This document shows positions 1-7,185 of a stretch of 27,607 bases of DNA, piece by piece. The position numbers and the translations under genes are program-made. Source of the DNA: an uncultured Clostridia bacterium (lineage in GTDB: Bacteria; Bacillota; Clostridia; Christensenellales; Aristaeellaceae); the NCBI GenBank assembly GCA_934647165.1, contig CAKUFA010000037.1, positions 1-27,607 of the forward strand, in the 5' to 3' direction. Below the pieces are notes generated by a model that worked only from the letters and a program-made list of their open reading frames with translations, was not told where the DNA came from and did no database searches. The stretch's first letter is position 1. Every line of letters begins with the position of its first letter.

Positions 1-89
1 AATCGAAAAATCTGCAAGCAGCAGATGGCGGAAAAGGCATCGCCTACGCTGCCAATGAATTGTGCGGTATTGCCTTATATCAAGTGTAA
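1..89 (+). CDS. C-terminal end of an unidentified protein (cut by window start)
   Basis: Reading frame 3 is open from the window edge to a TAA at 87-89 and gives 28 residues ending GKGIAYAANELCGIALYQV. The composition looks like a folded protein end rather than a chance frame, and the next gene starts 13 nt later, as expected in an operon. I do not recognise the family. The overlapping frame 1 is also open here, so this call rests on residue composition and spacing only. Confidence 0.45.
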   Translation, partial: SKNLQAADGGKGIAYAANELCGIALYQV

Positions 90-102
90 ATGGGGTGGAC
101 GA

Positions 103-1119
103 ATGAGTGTTGAAATCACGCGGCTGATGGTTGAGGTTGCTGTGGGACAGGGGCTGAAGAACCTGCGCAGGCAGTTTAACCGGCGCGTGCTGCGCAATGC
201 GGTGGAGCATGGCGGTCGCTTTTCCCACGGACGGTTCCAGCAGCTGCTGTTTCAAACCCTGCAGGAGATGCTGCGTTCGGAAGATCACCCGTATTATACC
301 CTGTGCAGCCGCCTGGCCAACGAGGTGGACGAACGGTACCTGCTGGGCTACGGCGTGAACCTTGGCTTTGAAAGCTGGACGCGGGGCGCCAAAACCATCC
401 GCCGCCTGGAAAGCGAGGAACAGTGTAACATTCCATGGTGCCTGACTATCACCACCGCCGGTGATGGGAAACAGATGGATGCGGATACACTGTGCGCGCT
501 GATCGAGCAGGGTATGAAGGTGGGCGTGATGACTTATCTGCTGGAAGAGCAGGCTGCCCGCGCCGCGCTGCTGACCCAGGTATGCGACCGCTTCCCCGCC
601 TGCGCCATCACCGTTCTCCTGCCGGATGAGGCCATCACGCCGCACTGGCTGGAGGAAGTGCGCGGCATTGATAACCTTGCGCCGGTTGCCGTTCGCAAAA
701 GCGGCGCCTTCCTTTCAACTGAAGCGCTGAAAGCCAGCCGGCGGCTCTTCGCACTGTGCCGGGAATACGATGCGCTGACCGCCGATCGCCTGATGAAAAC
801 CGGTGATCTGCGCCTGGCTGAGGAAGGCAGCGGGCAAGTGGTATTCTTCCGCCCCACGGCAGATTGCCCCGAAGATGTGCGGGAGCGCCTGAATGCCTAT
901 TTGCTGGACAAAAAGCTGCGTCCGGTGCATCCGGTATTCCCCATTGATCTGTCCTATGACCTGTCGCGGGTCGATCGGATCATCTCCACGGATGACTGCC
1001 GCCTGTCAATCGCGGTGGACGGGCAATATCTGCTTGGGGAAGCCATGCAGCCAACAGGGCTGTATTTCCCGGCACTGCCGCTGTACGAAGTCATGCAGCA
1101 GCTGCTGAAAAAAACATAA
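103..1119 (+). CDS. Hypothetical protein, 338 aa
   Basis: I do not recognise this protein. I chose ATG 103 (MSVEITRLMVEVAVGQG) because a purine-rich ribosome site (GGGGTGGA) lies just upstream and because a better-looking frame for another gene occupies 1-89. The frame itself stays open to the window edge, so ATG 25 or an upstream start is formally possible. No signal peptide or membrane segment is visible. The middle (from about residue 108, IPWCLTITTAGDG) alternates hydrophobic strands and helices, like an alpha/beta enzyme fold, but I see no radical-SAM cysteine triad or nucleotide-binding loop. The gene is probably the last of an operon entering from the left and ends just before a bidirectional terminator. 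Confidence 0.7.
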   Translation: MSVEITRLMVEVAVGQGLKNLRRQFNRRVLRNAVEHGGRFSHGRFQQLLFQTLQEMLRSEDHPYYTLCSRLANEVDERYLLGYGVNLGFESWTRGAKTIRRLESEEQCNIPWCLTITTAGDGKQMDADTLCALIEQGMKVGVMTYLLEEQAARAALLTQVCDRFPACAITVLLPDEAITPHWLEEVRGIDNLAPVAVRKSGAFLSTEALKASRRLFALCREYDALTADRLMKTGDLRLAEEGSGQVVFFRPTADCPEDVRERLNAYLLDKKLRPVHPVFPIDLSYDLSRVDRIISTDDCRLSIAVDGQYLLGEAMQPTGLYFPALPLYEVMQQLLKKT

Positions 1120-1147
1120 CACAATGACGTTTTGGATAGATCGCCAA

Positions 1148-1213
1148 GCAAAAAAAGCGGCCTTAGGGAGCAGAAATTGCACGCATTTTCCACTTCCCGA
1201 GCCGCTTTTTTGC
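1148..1213. terminator. Bidirectional intrinsic terminator
   Basis: The arms GCAAAAAAAGCGGC (1148-1161) and GCCGCTTTTTTGC (1201-1213) can pair across a 39-nt loop and give a T-run on both strands. It lies between two convergent genes ending at 1119 (+) and 1219 (-). The long loop makes it less certain than a compact hairpin. Confidence 0.6.
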
Positions 1214-1218
1214 TGCCT

Positions 1219-1842
1219 TCAGGGCTTTTCCGGCGCTTCTTTCTGCGTCCCCATGCCGTGAATTTTGCCGATGATGAAGGAAGAAAGCGTTACCGTGACC
1301 AGGGAGCAGGCTATTTTCTGCCATGGAATGTAGGACAGTGACAGTGCCAGCACCACCAGATCCGTGAACAGATAGGCACGATCCACCGGCCAGTGGAGTT
1401 TTTTCGCAATCACCAGTGCCAACGCGTCATCCCCGCCGGAAGCGCCGCCAGCGCGCACCACAAGCCCTACGCCAACGCCCACAAAAAGGCCGCCCACCAC
1501 GGCCGCCAACAGCGGCATGCCGCCAAGGCTGGGCAGCACATAGCCAATGCGCTCCCACAAGGCATAAAACAACCCAAAGCCGCCGGTTGCACACAACGCG
1601 CAGCGGAGAAAGCTGCGTCCCAAATATTTCAGCCCTAAGGCATAGCAAATCACATCCAGCACCACCTCGGTGATGGCAGGGGAAATGCCCGTCCAGTGCT
1701 GCACCAGCAGCGTTGTGCCCAGCACACCACCCTCGGTAATCTGGCTCTGGCTGTGCACATTGAACAGACCAAATGACAAAATAGCCGTGCCGGCAAGCAG
1801 CATCACATAGCGCCGCCATTCGCGTTTCAGGTGCGAAACCAT
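1219..1842 (-). CDS. YitT family integral membrane protein
   Basis: A 207-aa polytopic membrane protein of the YitT (DUF161) family. About five or six hydrophobic segments are visible, around residues 13-30, 55-75, 82-98, 108-130 and 158-192. The family signature appears at about 130-149 as RAGGASGGDDALALVIAKKL, matching the usual R-GG-(S/A)SGG-D pattern. The soluble C-terminal DUF2179 domain found in many family members is absent, and the protein ends after the last helix. The start at 1842 has AAGGAGG at 1857-1851. The transported substrate of this family is not established. Divergent transcription from a MerR regulator, through a promoter with MerR-type 19-bp spacing, suggests it is induced by a small molecule. 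Confidence 0.85.
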   Translation of the reverse strand: MVSHLKREWRRYVMLLAGTAILSFGLFNVHSQSQITEGGVLGTTLLVQHWTGISPAITEVVLDVICYALGLKYLGRSFLRCALCATGGFGLFYALWERIGYVLPSLGGMPLLAAVVGGLFVGVGVGLVVRAGGASGGDDALALVIAKKLHWPVDRAYLFTDLVVLALSLSYIPWQKIACSLVTVTLSSFIIGKIHGMGTQKEAPEKP

Positions 1843-1863
1843 GGTTCAAACCTCCTTATTTGC

Positions 1864-1892
1864 TTGACGTAAGCCATGATAAACGATATAGT
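1864..1892 (+). promoter_or_regulatory. Promoter of the merR-type gene
   Basis: TTGACG (1864-1869) and TATAGT (1887-1892) are 17 bp apart. The -10 box lies inside the shared dyad, so the regulator probably represses its own gene. Confidence 0.7.
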
Positions 1893-1906
1893 AACTATAC
1901 TGTCAA
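1876..1906 (-). promoter_or_regulatory. MerR-type promoter for the YitT gene (19-bp spacer)
   Basis: On the minus strand, TTGACA (1906-1901) and TATCAT (1881-1876) are 19 bp apart. This is longer than the normal 17 bp and is the hallmark of promoters untwisted by MerR activators. The dyad TATAGTAACTATA (1887-1899) lies in the spacer. The start codon is at 1842. Confidence 0.75.
1883..1903. promoter_or_regulatory. Palindromic operator shared by the YitT and MerR genes
   Basis: The perfect core TATAGT-A-ACTATA (1887-1899) is extended imperfectly by AC/GT at 1883-1884 and 1902-1903. It sits in the spacer of one promoter and over the -10 of the other, which is the standard layout for a MerR-family regulator. 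Confidence 0.75.
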
Positions 1907-1927
1907 GCACAAAAAAGGAGGCACGGT

Positions 1928-2740
1928 ATGGGCATTCGTTTTACCACCGGGGAAATGGCGCAGCTGCACGGCGTTTCCAAGCAGACATTGATTTTCTATG
2001 ACAAGGCGGGCGTATTTTCCCCCGCTCTGCGAGACGAAAGCAACGGCTATCGCTACTATGCGCCGGAGCAACTGGAAATGCTCGACCATGTTTTGATGCT
2101 GAAGGAATCCGGCATGAGCCTGAAAGAGATCCGCGACTTTCTCGCCCTGCCAAAGCCTGATGGCGCGCTGGATGCGCTGCGCTGCCAACGCGCAGTACTC
2201 ATGGCTCGGCAAAAACAGCTGGCGGCAGCAAGCGAGCGCCTTGATCGAAAAATTGCCCGGCTGGAAGGGCTGCAAAACTGCCACGGCCATGGCGTAACCT
2301 TCGTGGAGCTTCCGCCCCAGCCCATGGCGACGCTTGCCGTGCCCGCTCCCGGTGCGCCAATGGACGCGGATCTTGCCCTCAAGCGGCTTTTGCGGCAGGT
2401 GATGGATGCGCACATGCCTTTTGATTATCAAATGGGCACCCGGGTGGGCTTGGACGCCATGACTGACGGTGCATGGACAAGGGTCTGCGAGGTATTCTTC
2501 CCCCTGGCCAAGCCCTGCCGCGCAGCCGGATGCCGTATTCGCCCTGCCGGGCGCTTTGCCCGCGCGCTGCACACCGGCGCTTATGCCAATGTGGGGCAGA
2601 CATATTCGCAGATGCTCTCCGCCATTGCAGCCGAAGGGCTGCATGCTTCGGATGCATCCTATGAAACATGCCTGCTGGACAGCATGCTGGTACGCAGCGC
2701 CGCGGAATACCTGACGGAAGTGCTGATTCCCGTAGCGTAA
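1928..2740 (+). CDS. MerR family regulator with GyrI-like effector domain
   Basis: A 270-aa BmrR-like transcription factor. Residues 5-75 form the winged helix-turn-helix of the MerR family (TTGEMAQLHGVSKQTLIFYD, then SNGYRYYAPEQLEMLDHVLM). A dimerisation helix covers about 80-120. From about 122 to the end is a GyrI-like/BmrR-type ligand-binding domain with an FVELPPQPMATL opening and a YANVGQTYSQM segment. Such regulators usually sense bulky, often cationic, compounds, but the ligand cannot be read from the sequence. An AAGGAGG site precedes ATG 1928. It is divergent from the YitT-type gene and shares one operator with it, so that gene is the likely target. A hairpin terminator follows at 2786-2814. 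Confidence 0.88.
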   Translation: MGIRFTTGEMAQLHGVSKQTLIFYDKAGVFSPALRDESNGYRYYAPEQLEMLDHVLMLKESGMSLKEIRDFLALPKPDGALDALRCQRAVLMARQKQLAAASERLDRKIARLEGLQNCHGHGVTFVELPPQPMATLAVPAPGAPMDADLALKRLLRQVMDAHMPFDYQMGTRVGLDAMTDGAWTRVCEVFFPLAKPCRAAGCRIRPAGRFARALHTGAYANVGQTYSQMLSAIAAEGLHASDASYETCLLDSMLVRSAAEYLTEVLIPVA

Positions 2741-2785
2741 TGCAGGCATTTTTCAGATCAGTGCGTTTGTTGCAGAAAAAAGCGC

Positions 2786-2814
2786 AAAAAAAAGCGGCCG
2801 AAGCCGCTTTTTTT
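2786..2814. terminator. Bidirectional intrinsic terminator
   Basis: AAAAAAAAGCGGC (2786-2798), a 4-nt loop CGAA, and GCCGCTTTTTTT (2803-2814) form a compact stem with T-runs on both strands. It lies between the convergent merR-type gene and the zinc-ribbon gene. Confidence 0.85.
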
Positions 2815-2816
2815 GT

Positions 2817-3098
2817 TTATCCGCGACGAGCCGCAAAGCACTCGCTGCAGTAAACAGGACGATCCTCACGGGGCACAAAAGGAACCTGCGTGGGCTTACC
2901 ACAGTTGGCGCAGATTGCGTCATGCATCTCGCGGGGAGCGCCGGCAGCGGGACGATTCGCCTTGCGAGCCTGACGGCACGCCTTGCAACGGGTGGGCTCG
3001 TTCTGGAAGCCCTTTTCGGCGTAGAATTCCTGCTCACCGGCGGTGAAAACGAACTCAGCACCACAGTCTTTGCAAACCAGCGTCTTGTCTTCGTACAT
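2817..3098 (-). CDS. Small zinc-ribbon protein, 93 aa
   Basis: The protein starts MYEDKTLVCKDCGAEF at 3098, with an AGGGGG ribosome site at about 3112-3107. The frame stays open further upstream, but that part has no good start and overlaps a probable RNA. Three cysteine pairs are visible: CKDC near residue 9, CKAC near residue 38 and CANC near residue 63, followed by CSEC near residue 84, enough for two zinc ribbons. This arrangement matches the small probable zinc-ribbon proteins widespread in Clostridia, whose function is unknown. Binding of RNA or protein is a guess. The gene is monocistronic, with a possible structured RNA or leader of about 250 nt upstream. Confidence 0.8.
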   Translation of the reverse strand: MYEDKTLVCKDCGAEFVFTAGEQEFYAEKGFQNEPTRCKACRQARKANRPAAGAPREMHDAICANCGKPTQVPFVPREDRPVYCSECFAARRG

Positions 3099-3140
3099 GG
3101 TTAGGTAACCCCCTGAAAATGAAAAATAGGTGATATCCCC

Positions 3141-3348
3141 CGGCTGACCTGATTTTTGACCCCACACACGCCGCCTGGAAGGTTGCTCAACGCATATTCG
3201 CGCCCTCACGCACTTCTCTCGGGGCATTGCCCCGGACGGACTTACATCTAGACCGCACCATGCTCCCCGCCGCTTTGGACGGATTACGTGGACCGCTTTG
3301 CCTGCGACTGGCATCGGCTTTCAATCACAGACCCGAAGGAATCAACCG
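3141..3348 (-). ncRNA. Possible structured RNA (or long 5' leader), about 208 nt
   Basis: A well-formed promoter ends exactly where the first base of a terminal stem begins. CGGTTGA at the 5' end (3348-3342) can pair with TCAGCCG at the 3' end (3147-3141), counting one G-U pair. Inside is a 6-bp hairpin CGGGGC-AAT-GCCCCG (3236-3222 region), a UUCG-loop mini hairpin near 3335, and a direct repeat CAAAGCGG. A T-rich stretch follows at about 3130-3124. Length and closed ends would suit a 6S-type RNA, but I could not match any known consensus. It could equally be a cis-acting leader of the zinc-ribbon gene. Confidence 0.35.
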
Positions 3349-3353
3349 CGTTC

Positions 3354-3382
3354 ATTATAATTCGCGCGGCAGAAAAAGGCAA
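3354..3382 (-). promoter_or_regulatory. Sigma-70 type promoter for the possible RNA and zinc-ribbon gene
   Basis: On the minus strand, TTGCCT (3382-3377) and a perfect TATAAT (3359-3354) are 17 bp apart. The predicted start is about 3348-3347, some 250 nt before the zinc-ribbon start codon. Confidence 0.7.
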
Positions 3383-3452
3383 GCACATTTTACCTCAAAT
3401 CACGAAAAAAACAGATTTTTTGCATTTTCTACCTCCAAATACCTGCATTTTG

Positions 3453-3479
3453 TTAGCACTCTTTTTTGTTGAGTGCTAG
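3453..3479. promoter_or_regulatory. CIRCE element (HrcA operator)
   Basis: TTAGCACTC (3453-3461), nine bases, then GAGTGCTAG (3471-3479). The published CIRCE consensus is TTAGCACTC-N9-GAGTGCTAA, so 17 of 18 arm positions match. It lies directly upstream of the htpG promoter. HrcA binds this site in the cold and releases it on heat shock. Confidence 0.93.
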
Positions 3480-3486
3480 AAAATAC

Positions 3487-3515
3487 TTGCATTTCTGTCT
3501 GGATGGTGCTACAAT
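3487..3515 (+). promoter_or_regulatory. htpG promoter
   Basis: TTGCAT (3487-3492) and TACAAT (3510-3515) are 17 bp apart, beginning 7 bp after the CIRCE element. HrcA bound at the CIRCE would therefore sit just upstream of the -35 box. Confidence 0.7.
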
Positions 3516-3569
3516 GGTCAAAGTCAAGGAAAGGTCAAACCCTTCCTTTCAGCAAGGAGGTTAAATAAA

Positions 3570-5468
3570 ATGGCTATGAATATGGAAAAAGGCAGCGTAT
3601 CCATTGACGCGCAAAACATCATGCCCGTCATTAAGCGGTGGCTGTATTCGGATAAGGATATTTTTCTGCGTGAGGTGGTCAGCAACGGCTGCGACGCCAT
3701 CACCAAATTCCGCATGACGCACATCGGCACGGATGAGCCCATGCAGGTGACCGTAACCGTGGACAAGGACAAGAAGGAACTGCGCATTGCCGACACAGGC
3801 ATTGGTATGACGGCCGATGAAGTGCGCCGCTACATCAATCAGGTTGCTTTCTCCAGTGCCGAGGAGTTCCTCAAGCAGTATCAGGGCGACAAGGACGGCG
3901 AGAAGGGCGGCATCATCGGCCATTTCGGCCTGGGCTTCTACTCGGTCTTCATGGTAGCGGACAAGGTGGAAATTGAAACGTTGAGCTGCCAGGAAGGCGC
4001 GGAGCCTGTGCACTGGGAGTCCACCGACGGCATGGACTTTGAAATGCAGAAGGGCACCCGCACCGCCCACGGCACCACCATCATCCTGCACGTGAGCGAG
4101 GAAGAAAAGGAATTCCTGGAAATGTACCGCGTGCGCGAAGTGCTGAACCGTTACTGCGGCTACATGAACAGCCCCATTTATCTGGAGGATGCCTGCGCCA
4201 AGCCTGTAGAAAAGGAAGTGCCCGTGGAAGGCCAGACCAATGAGGATGGCACCCCCAAGACCGAAAAGGTAACGGAGCTGCCCAAGCCCACGTTGATCAA
4301 CGACGTTGCTCCCCTGTGGCTCAAGAAGCCCAGCGAGTGCACGGATGAAGAGTACAAGACTTTCTATCACAAGATGTTCTCGGACTATGAGGATCCGCTG
4401 TTCTGGGTTCACCTGAACGTGGACTATCCGTTCAACCTGAAGGGCATCCTGTATTTCCCGAAGCTGAAGAACGACTTCGGCACCCGGGAAGGCGAAATCA
4501 AGCTGTTCTCCGGCCAGGTGTTTGTGGCGGACAACATCAAGGAGATCATTCCTGAGTTCCTGATGCTGCTCAAGGGTGTGATTGACTGCCCTGACCTGCC
4601 GCTGAACGTGAGCCGCTCTTTCCTGCAAAACGACGGGTACGTGAAGAAGATCAGCGCCCACATCACCAAGAAGGTAGCAGACAAGCTGACCGGCATGTTT
4701 GCCACCGAGCGCAAAACCTACGAAGGCTACTGGGACGACATTGCACCCTTTGTGAAATACGGCTGCATGAAGGATGCCAAGTTCTATGAAAGCGTGAAGG
4801 GCGCGTTGCTGTTCAAGACAACCGGCGGCGAGTATCTGACGCTGGAAGAATACAAGACCCGCAACGAAGGCAAAACCGACAAAAAGGTTTATTACACAAA
4901 CGACGCCAAGCGGCAGGCTGCATCCGTTGCGCTGTACACCCAGCGCGGCATTGATGTGGTGGTGATGGACATCATCATTGACGTAAACTTCCTGTCCTTC
5001 ATGGAATACAGCGCAGGTGAAGATGGGCTCAGCTTTGCCCGGGTGGATGCGGATGTATCCGGCCTGACGGAGGATTCCGAAGAAGGCAAGGAGCTGGATG
5101 CAGACAAGCTGCAAACGCTGTTCCGCAAGGCTCTTGGCAAAGACGACCTGACTGTGAAGCTGGAGTCCCTGGCCAATGCGGATCTTGCCGCCATGGTAAC
5201 CGAGGATGAGCAGGCGCGCCGTTTCAAGGATATGAGCCGCATGTACGGCCAGAGTTTCCCGATGCCAGATCGGTTCACGCTGGTGCTGAATCGCCGCTGC
5301 CCCACGGTGCAGGCGCTTGCTGCACGCAATGCGGACGATGAGACCACATCTCTGCTGTGCCAGCAGGTTTATGACCTGGCACGCATGGCCGCGCAGCCCC
5401 TGGAAGCAGAGGAAATTACCACCTTCCTCACCCGCTCTCAGAAGCTGTTGGAGCTGCTGGTAAAATAA
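3570..5468 (+). CDS. htpG: Molecular chaperone HtpG (bacterial Hsp90)
   Basis: A 632-aa ATP-dependent chaperone that acts as a cytosolic dimer on partly folded clients. The N-terminal GHKL ATPase is clear: FLREVVSNGCDAI (residues 32-44, with catalytic Glu35 and Mg/ATP Asn39), ADTGIGM (74-80) and the lid glycine motif GHFGLGFYS (117-125). The middle domain follows, with CPDLPLNVSRSFLQ carrying the Arg that reaches the ATP phosphate, and then the C-terminal dimerisation domain. Length is normal for the family. Most HtpG proteins have NASDA or NSSDA in helix 1, whereas this one has NGCDA. AAGGAGG (3554-3560) sets the start. The gene stands alone under a CIRCE element, so heat induction through HrcA is likely. 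Confidence 0.97.
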   Translation: MAMNMEKGSVSIDAQNIMPVIKRWLYSDKDIFLREVVSNGCDAITKFRMTHIGTDEPMQVTVTVDKDKKELRIADTGIGMTADEVRRYINQVAFSSAEEFLKQYQGDKDGEKGGIIGHFGLGFYSVFMVADKVEIETLSCQEGAEPVHWESTDGMDFEMQKGTRTAHGTTIILHVSEEEKEFLEMYRVREVLNRYCGYMNSPIYLEDACAKPVEKEVPVEGQTNEDGTPKTEKVTELPKPTLINDVAPLWLKKPSECTDEEYKTFYHKMFSDYEDPLFWVHLNVDYPFNLKGILYFPKLKNDFGTREGEIKLFSGQVFVADNIKEIIPEFLMLLKGVIDCPDLPLNVSRSFLQNDGYVKKISAHITKKVADKLTGMFATERKTYEGYWDDIAPFVKYGCMKDAKFYESVKGALLFKTTGGEYLTLEEYKTRNEGKTDKKVYYTNDAKRQAASVALYTQRGIDVVVMDIIIDVNFLSFMEYSAGEDGLSFARVDADVSGLTEDSEEGKELDADKLQTLFRKALGKDDLTVKLESLANADLAAMVTEDEQARRFKDMSRMYGQSFPMPDRFTLVLNRRCPTVQALAARNADDETTSLLCQQVYDLARMAAQPLEAEEITTFLTRSQKLLELLVK

Positions 5469-5483
5469 CCAAACATAACCTCT

Positions 5484-5525
5484 GCGGGAGGAAATCGTTC
5501 AGAGCGACGGTTTCCTCCCGCTTTT
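5484..5525 (+). terminator. htpG terminator
   Basis: A 15-bp stem pairs 5484-5498 with 5507-5521 (GCGGGAGGAAA against TTTCCTCCCGC as the outer part), with an 8-nt loop and TTTT at 5522-5525, 15 bp after the htpG stop. Confidence 0.85.
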
Positions 5526-5743
5526 ACGATCGGAGAAAAATAGAGTTGACGCATAGCCTTTGTTTGCAAGACGCGCCTGCAGCCCCAAAGGCTCTGTGTA
5601 CTTTCATACCTGAAACGCACAAGCAAAAAGCGGGCAAGCCGTTTGCTTTGCAGCATACAGCCTGTCCGCCTCAATTCGATTGACGAACCCTTATCATGCT
5701 TGTGCGGGACAGCTACGCCGCCCTTTCGCCCGGAGCATTCACC
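5526..5743. other. Gene-free gap between htpG and glyQS
   Basis: No credible gene. Two inverted repeats are present: AGCCTTTG (5555-5562) with CAAAGGCT (5586-5593), and AAGCAAA (5621-5627) with TTTGCTT (5642-5648), the latter enclosing CGG/CCG. Either could be a terminator remnant for glyQS read on the minus strand, but neither has a proper T-run. Confidence 0.4.
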
Positions 5744-7123
5744 TTAGAACTGCATCTTATCCTCGATATACTTGCGAAGGTCAGCAATCGCGATGCGCTC
5801 CTGAAGCATGGTGTCACGGTCACGGACGGTGACGGTGCCGGTCGCTTCGGTGTCAAAGTCCACGCAGATGGAGAACGGCGTGCCGATCTCATCCTGGCGG
5901 CGATAGCGCTTGCCGATGGAGCCGGTCTCGTCATAATCCACGGGGAAATACTTAGCCAGCTCCTGATGAATCTCGCTGGCAAGGGAACCCAACTTGTTCT
6001 TTTGCAGCGGCAGCACAGCCGCCTTGAAGGGCGCCAGCGCCGGGTGCAGGTGCAGCACGGTGCGCACATCGCCGCCGTCGAGGGTTTCCTCATCATAGGC
6101 ATTGCACAGGAAGGCCAGCACGGCACGTTCCACGCCTAGGGAAGGCTCAATGCAATAAGGCACATACTTTTCGTTGGTCACCGGATCCAGGTATTCCATG
6201 GACTTGCCGGAATGTTCCTGATGGCGGGTCAGGTCATAGTCCGTGCGGTCGGCCACGCCCCACAATTCGCCCCAGCCGAAGGGGAACAGGAACTCGAAGT
6301 CCGTGGTCGCCTTGGAATAGAAGGCCAGCTTTTCCGGCTCATGATCGCGCAGGCGCAGGCTTTCTTCCTTTACGCCCAGGTGCAGCAGCCAGTCCCGGCA
6401 GAAGGAACGCCAATACTGGAACCATTCCATATCCTCGCCCGGCTTGCAGAAGAACTCCAGCTCCATCTGCTCAAATTCACGCACACGGAAAATGAAGTTG
6501 CCGGGGGTAATCTCATTGCGGAAGGATTTGCCGATCTGCGCGATACCAGCCGGCAGTTTCTTGCGGGTGGTGCGCATCACATTCTGGAAATTCACAAAGA
6601 TGCCCTGCGCCGTTTCAGGCCGCAGATAAATCTCGTTGGCGGCGTTTTCCGTCACGCCGGCATAGGTCTTGAACATCAGGTTGAACTGACGGATGCTGGT
6701 AAAGTCCTTCTTGCCGCAAACAGGGCACACAATGTCATGCTCGGCAATGTACTTTTCCAGCTCCTCATTCGTCCAGCCATCGCCGGTTTCCTCGCCGTGT
6801 GTAAAGTCCTCAATCAGTTTATCCGCGCGGAAACGCGCCTTGCAGGCCTTGCAGTCCATCAGCGGATCATTGAAGCCGCCCACATGACCGGATGCCACCC
6901 ACACTTCGCGGTTCATCAGAATAGCGCAGTCCAGCCCGGTGTTATACTTGCTCTCCTGCACAAATTTCTGCCACCAGGCCTTCTTCACATTGTTCTTCAG
7001 CTCCACGCCCAGGGGGCCGAAGTCCCACGTGTTGGCCAGACCGCCGTAAATTTCGCTGCCGGAAAAAATGAAGCCGCGGTTCTTGCAAAGAGCCACCAGC
7101 TTATCCATCGTTAAGTCAGCCAT
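5744..7123 (-). CDS. glyQS: Glycyl-tRNA synthetase, alpha2 dimer type
   Basis: A 459-aa class II aminoacyl-tRNA synthetase that charges tRNA-Gly. It is the single-polypeptide type used by many Gram-positive bacteria, archaea and eukaryotes, not the GlyQ/GlyS tetramer. Visible are the N-terminal FIFSGSEIYGG segment (18-28), a zinc-ribbon-like insertion with CKAC (91-94) and CPVC (133-136), motif 2 at 200-225 (FRNEITPGNFIFR), motif 3 around 326-340 (EPSLGVERAVLAFL) and the C-terminal anticodon-binding domain from about 350 (LHLHPALAPFKAAVLPL). A GGAGG site precedes ATG 7123. The start lies only about 26 nt from the predicted transcript start, leaving no space for a T-box leader. Confidence 0.97.
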   Translation of the reverse strand: MADLTMDKLVALCKNRGFIFSGSEIYGGLANTWDFGPLGVELKNNVKKAWWQKFVQESKYNTGLDCAILMNREVWVASGHVGGFNDPLMDCKACKARFRADKLIEDFTHGEETGDGWTNEELEKYIAEHDIVCPVCGKKDFTSIRQFNLMFKTYAGVTENAANEIYLRPETAQGIFVNFQNVMRTTRKKLPAGIAQIGKSFRNEITPGNFIFRVREFEQMELEFFCKPGEDMEWFQYWRSFCRDWLLHLGVKEESLRLRDHEPEKLAFYSKATTDFEFLFPFGWGELWGVADRTDYDLTRHQEHSGKSMEYLDPVTNEKYVPYCIEPSLGVERAVLAFLCNAYDEETLDGGDVRTVLHLHPALAPFKAAVLPLQKNKLGSLASEIHQELAKYFPVDYDETGSIGKRYRRQDEIGTPFSICVDFDTEATGTVTVRDRDTMLQERIAIADLRKYIEDKMQF

Positions 7124-7155
7124 GTTTTTGCCTCCTACCGGATATTCTCTTTAGT

Positions 7156-7184
7156 ATCATAGGCGCAATGACGATGTTTGTCAA
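7156..7184 (-). promoter_or_regulatory. glyQS promoter
   Basis: On the minus strand, perfect TTGACA (7184-7179) and TATGAT (7161-7156) are 17 bp apart. It begins directly after the terminator of the upstream SH3-protein gene. Confidence 0.85.
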
Positions 7185-7185
7185 G

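Noticed and set aside
3141..3348. Assignment as 6S RNA, RNase P, SRP or tmRNA
   Set aside because: No conserved motif of these RNAs could be matched; only size and closed ends suit 6S.
3561..5114. A 517-aa open frame antisense to htpG
   Set aside because: It mirrors the codon pattern of htpG (His/Val/Leu-rich antisense of a GC-rich gene), has no ribosome site and ends at the htpG start region. htpG itself is certain.
6212..7114. A 300-aa open frame antisense to glyQS, and similar long antisense frames across the ribosomal cluster
   Set aside because: They are by-products of GC-rich third positions opposite certain genes, and none has a plausible start or family.
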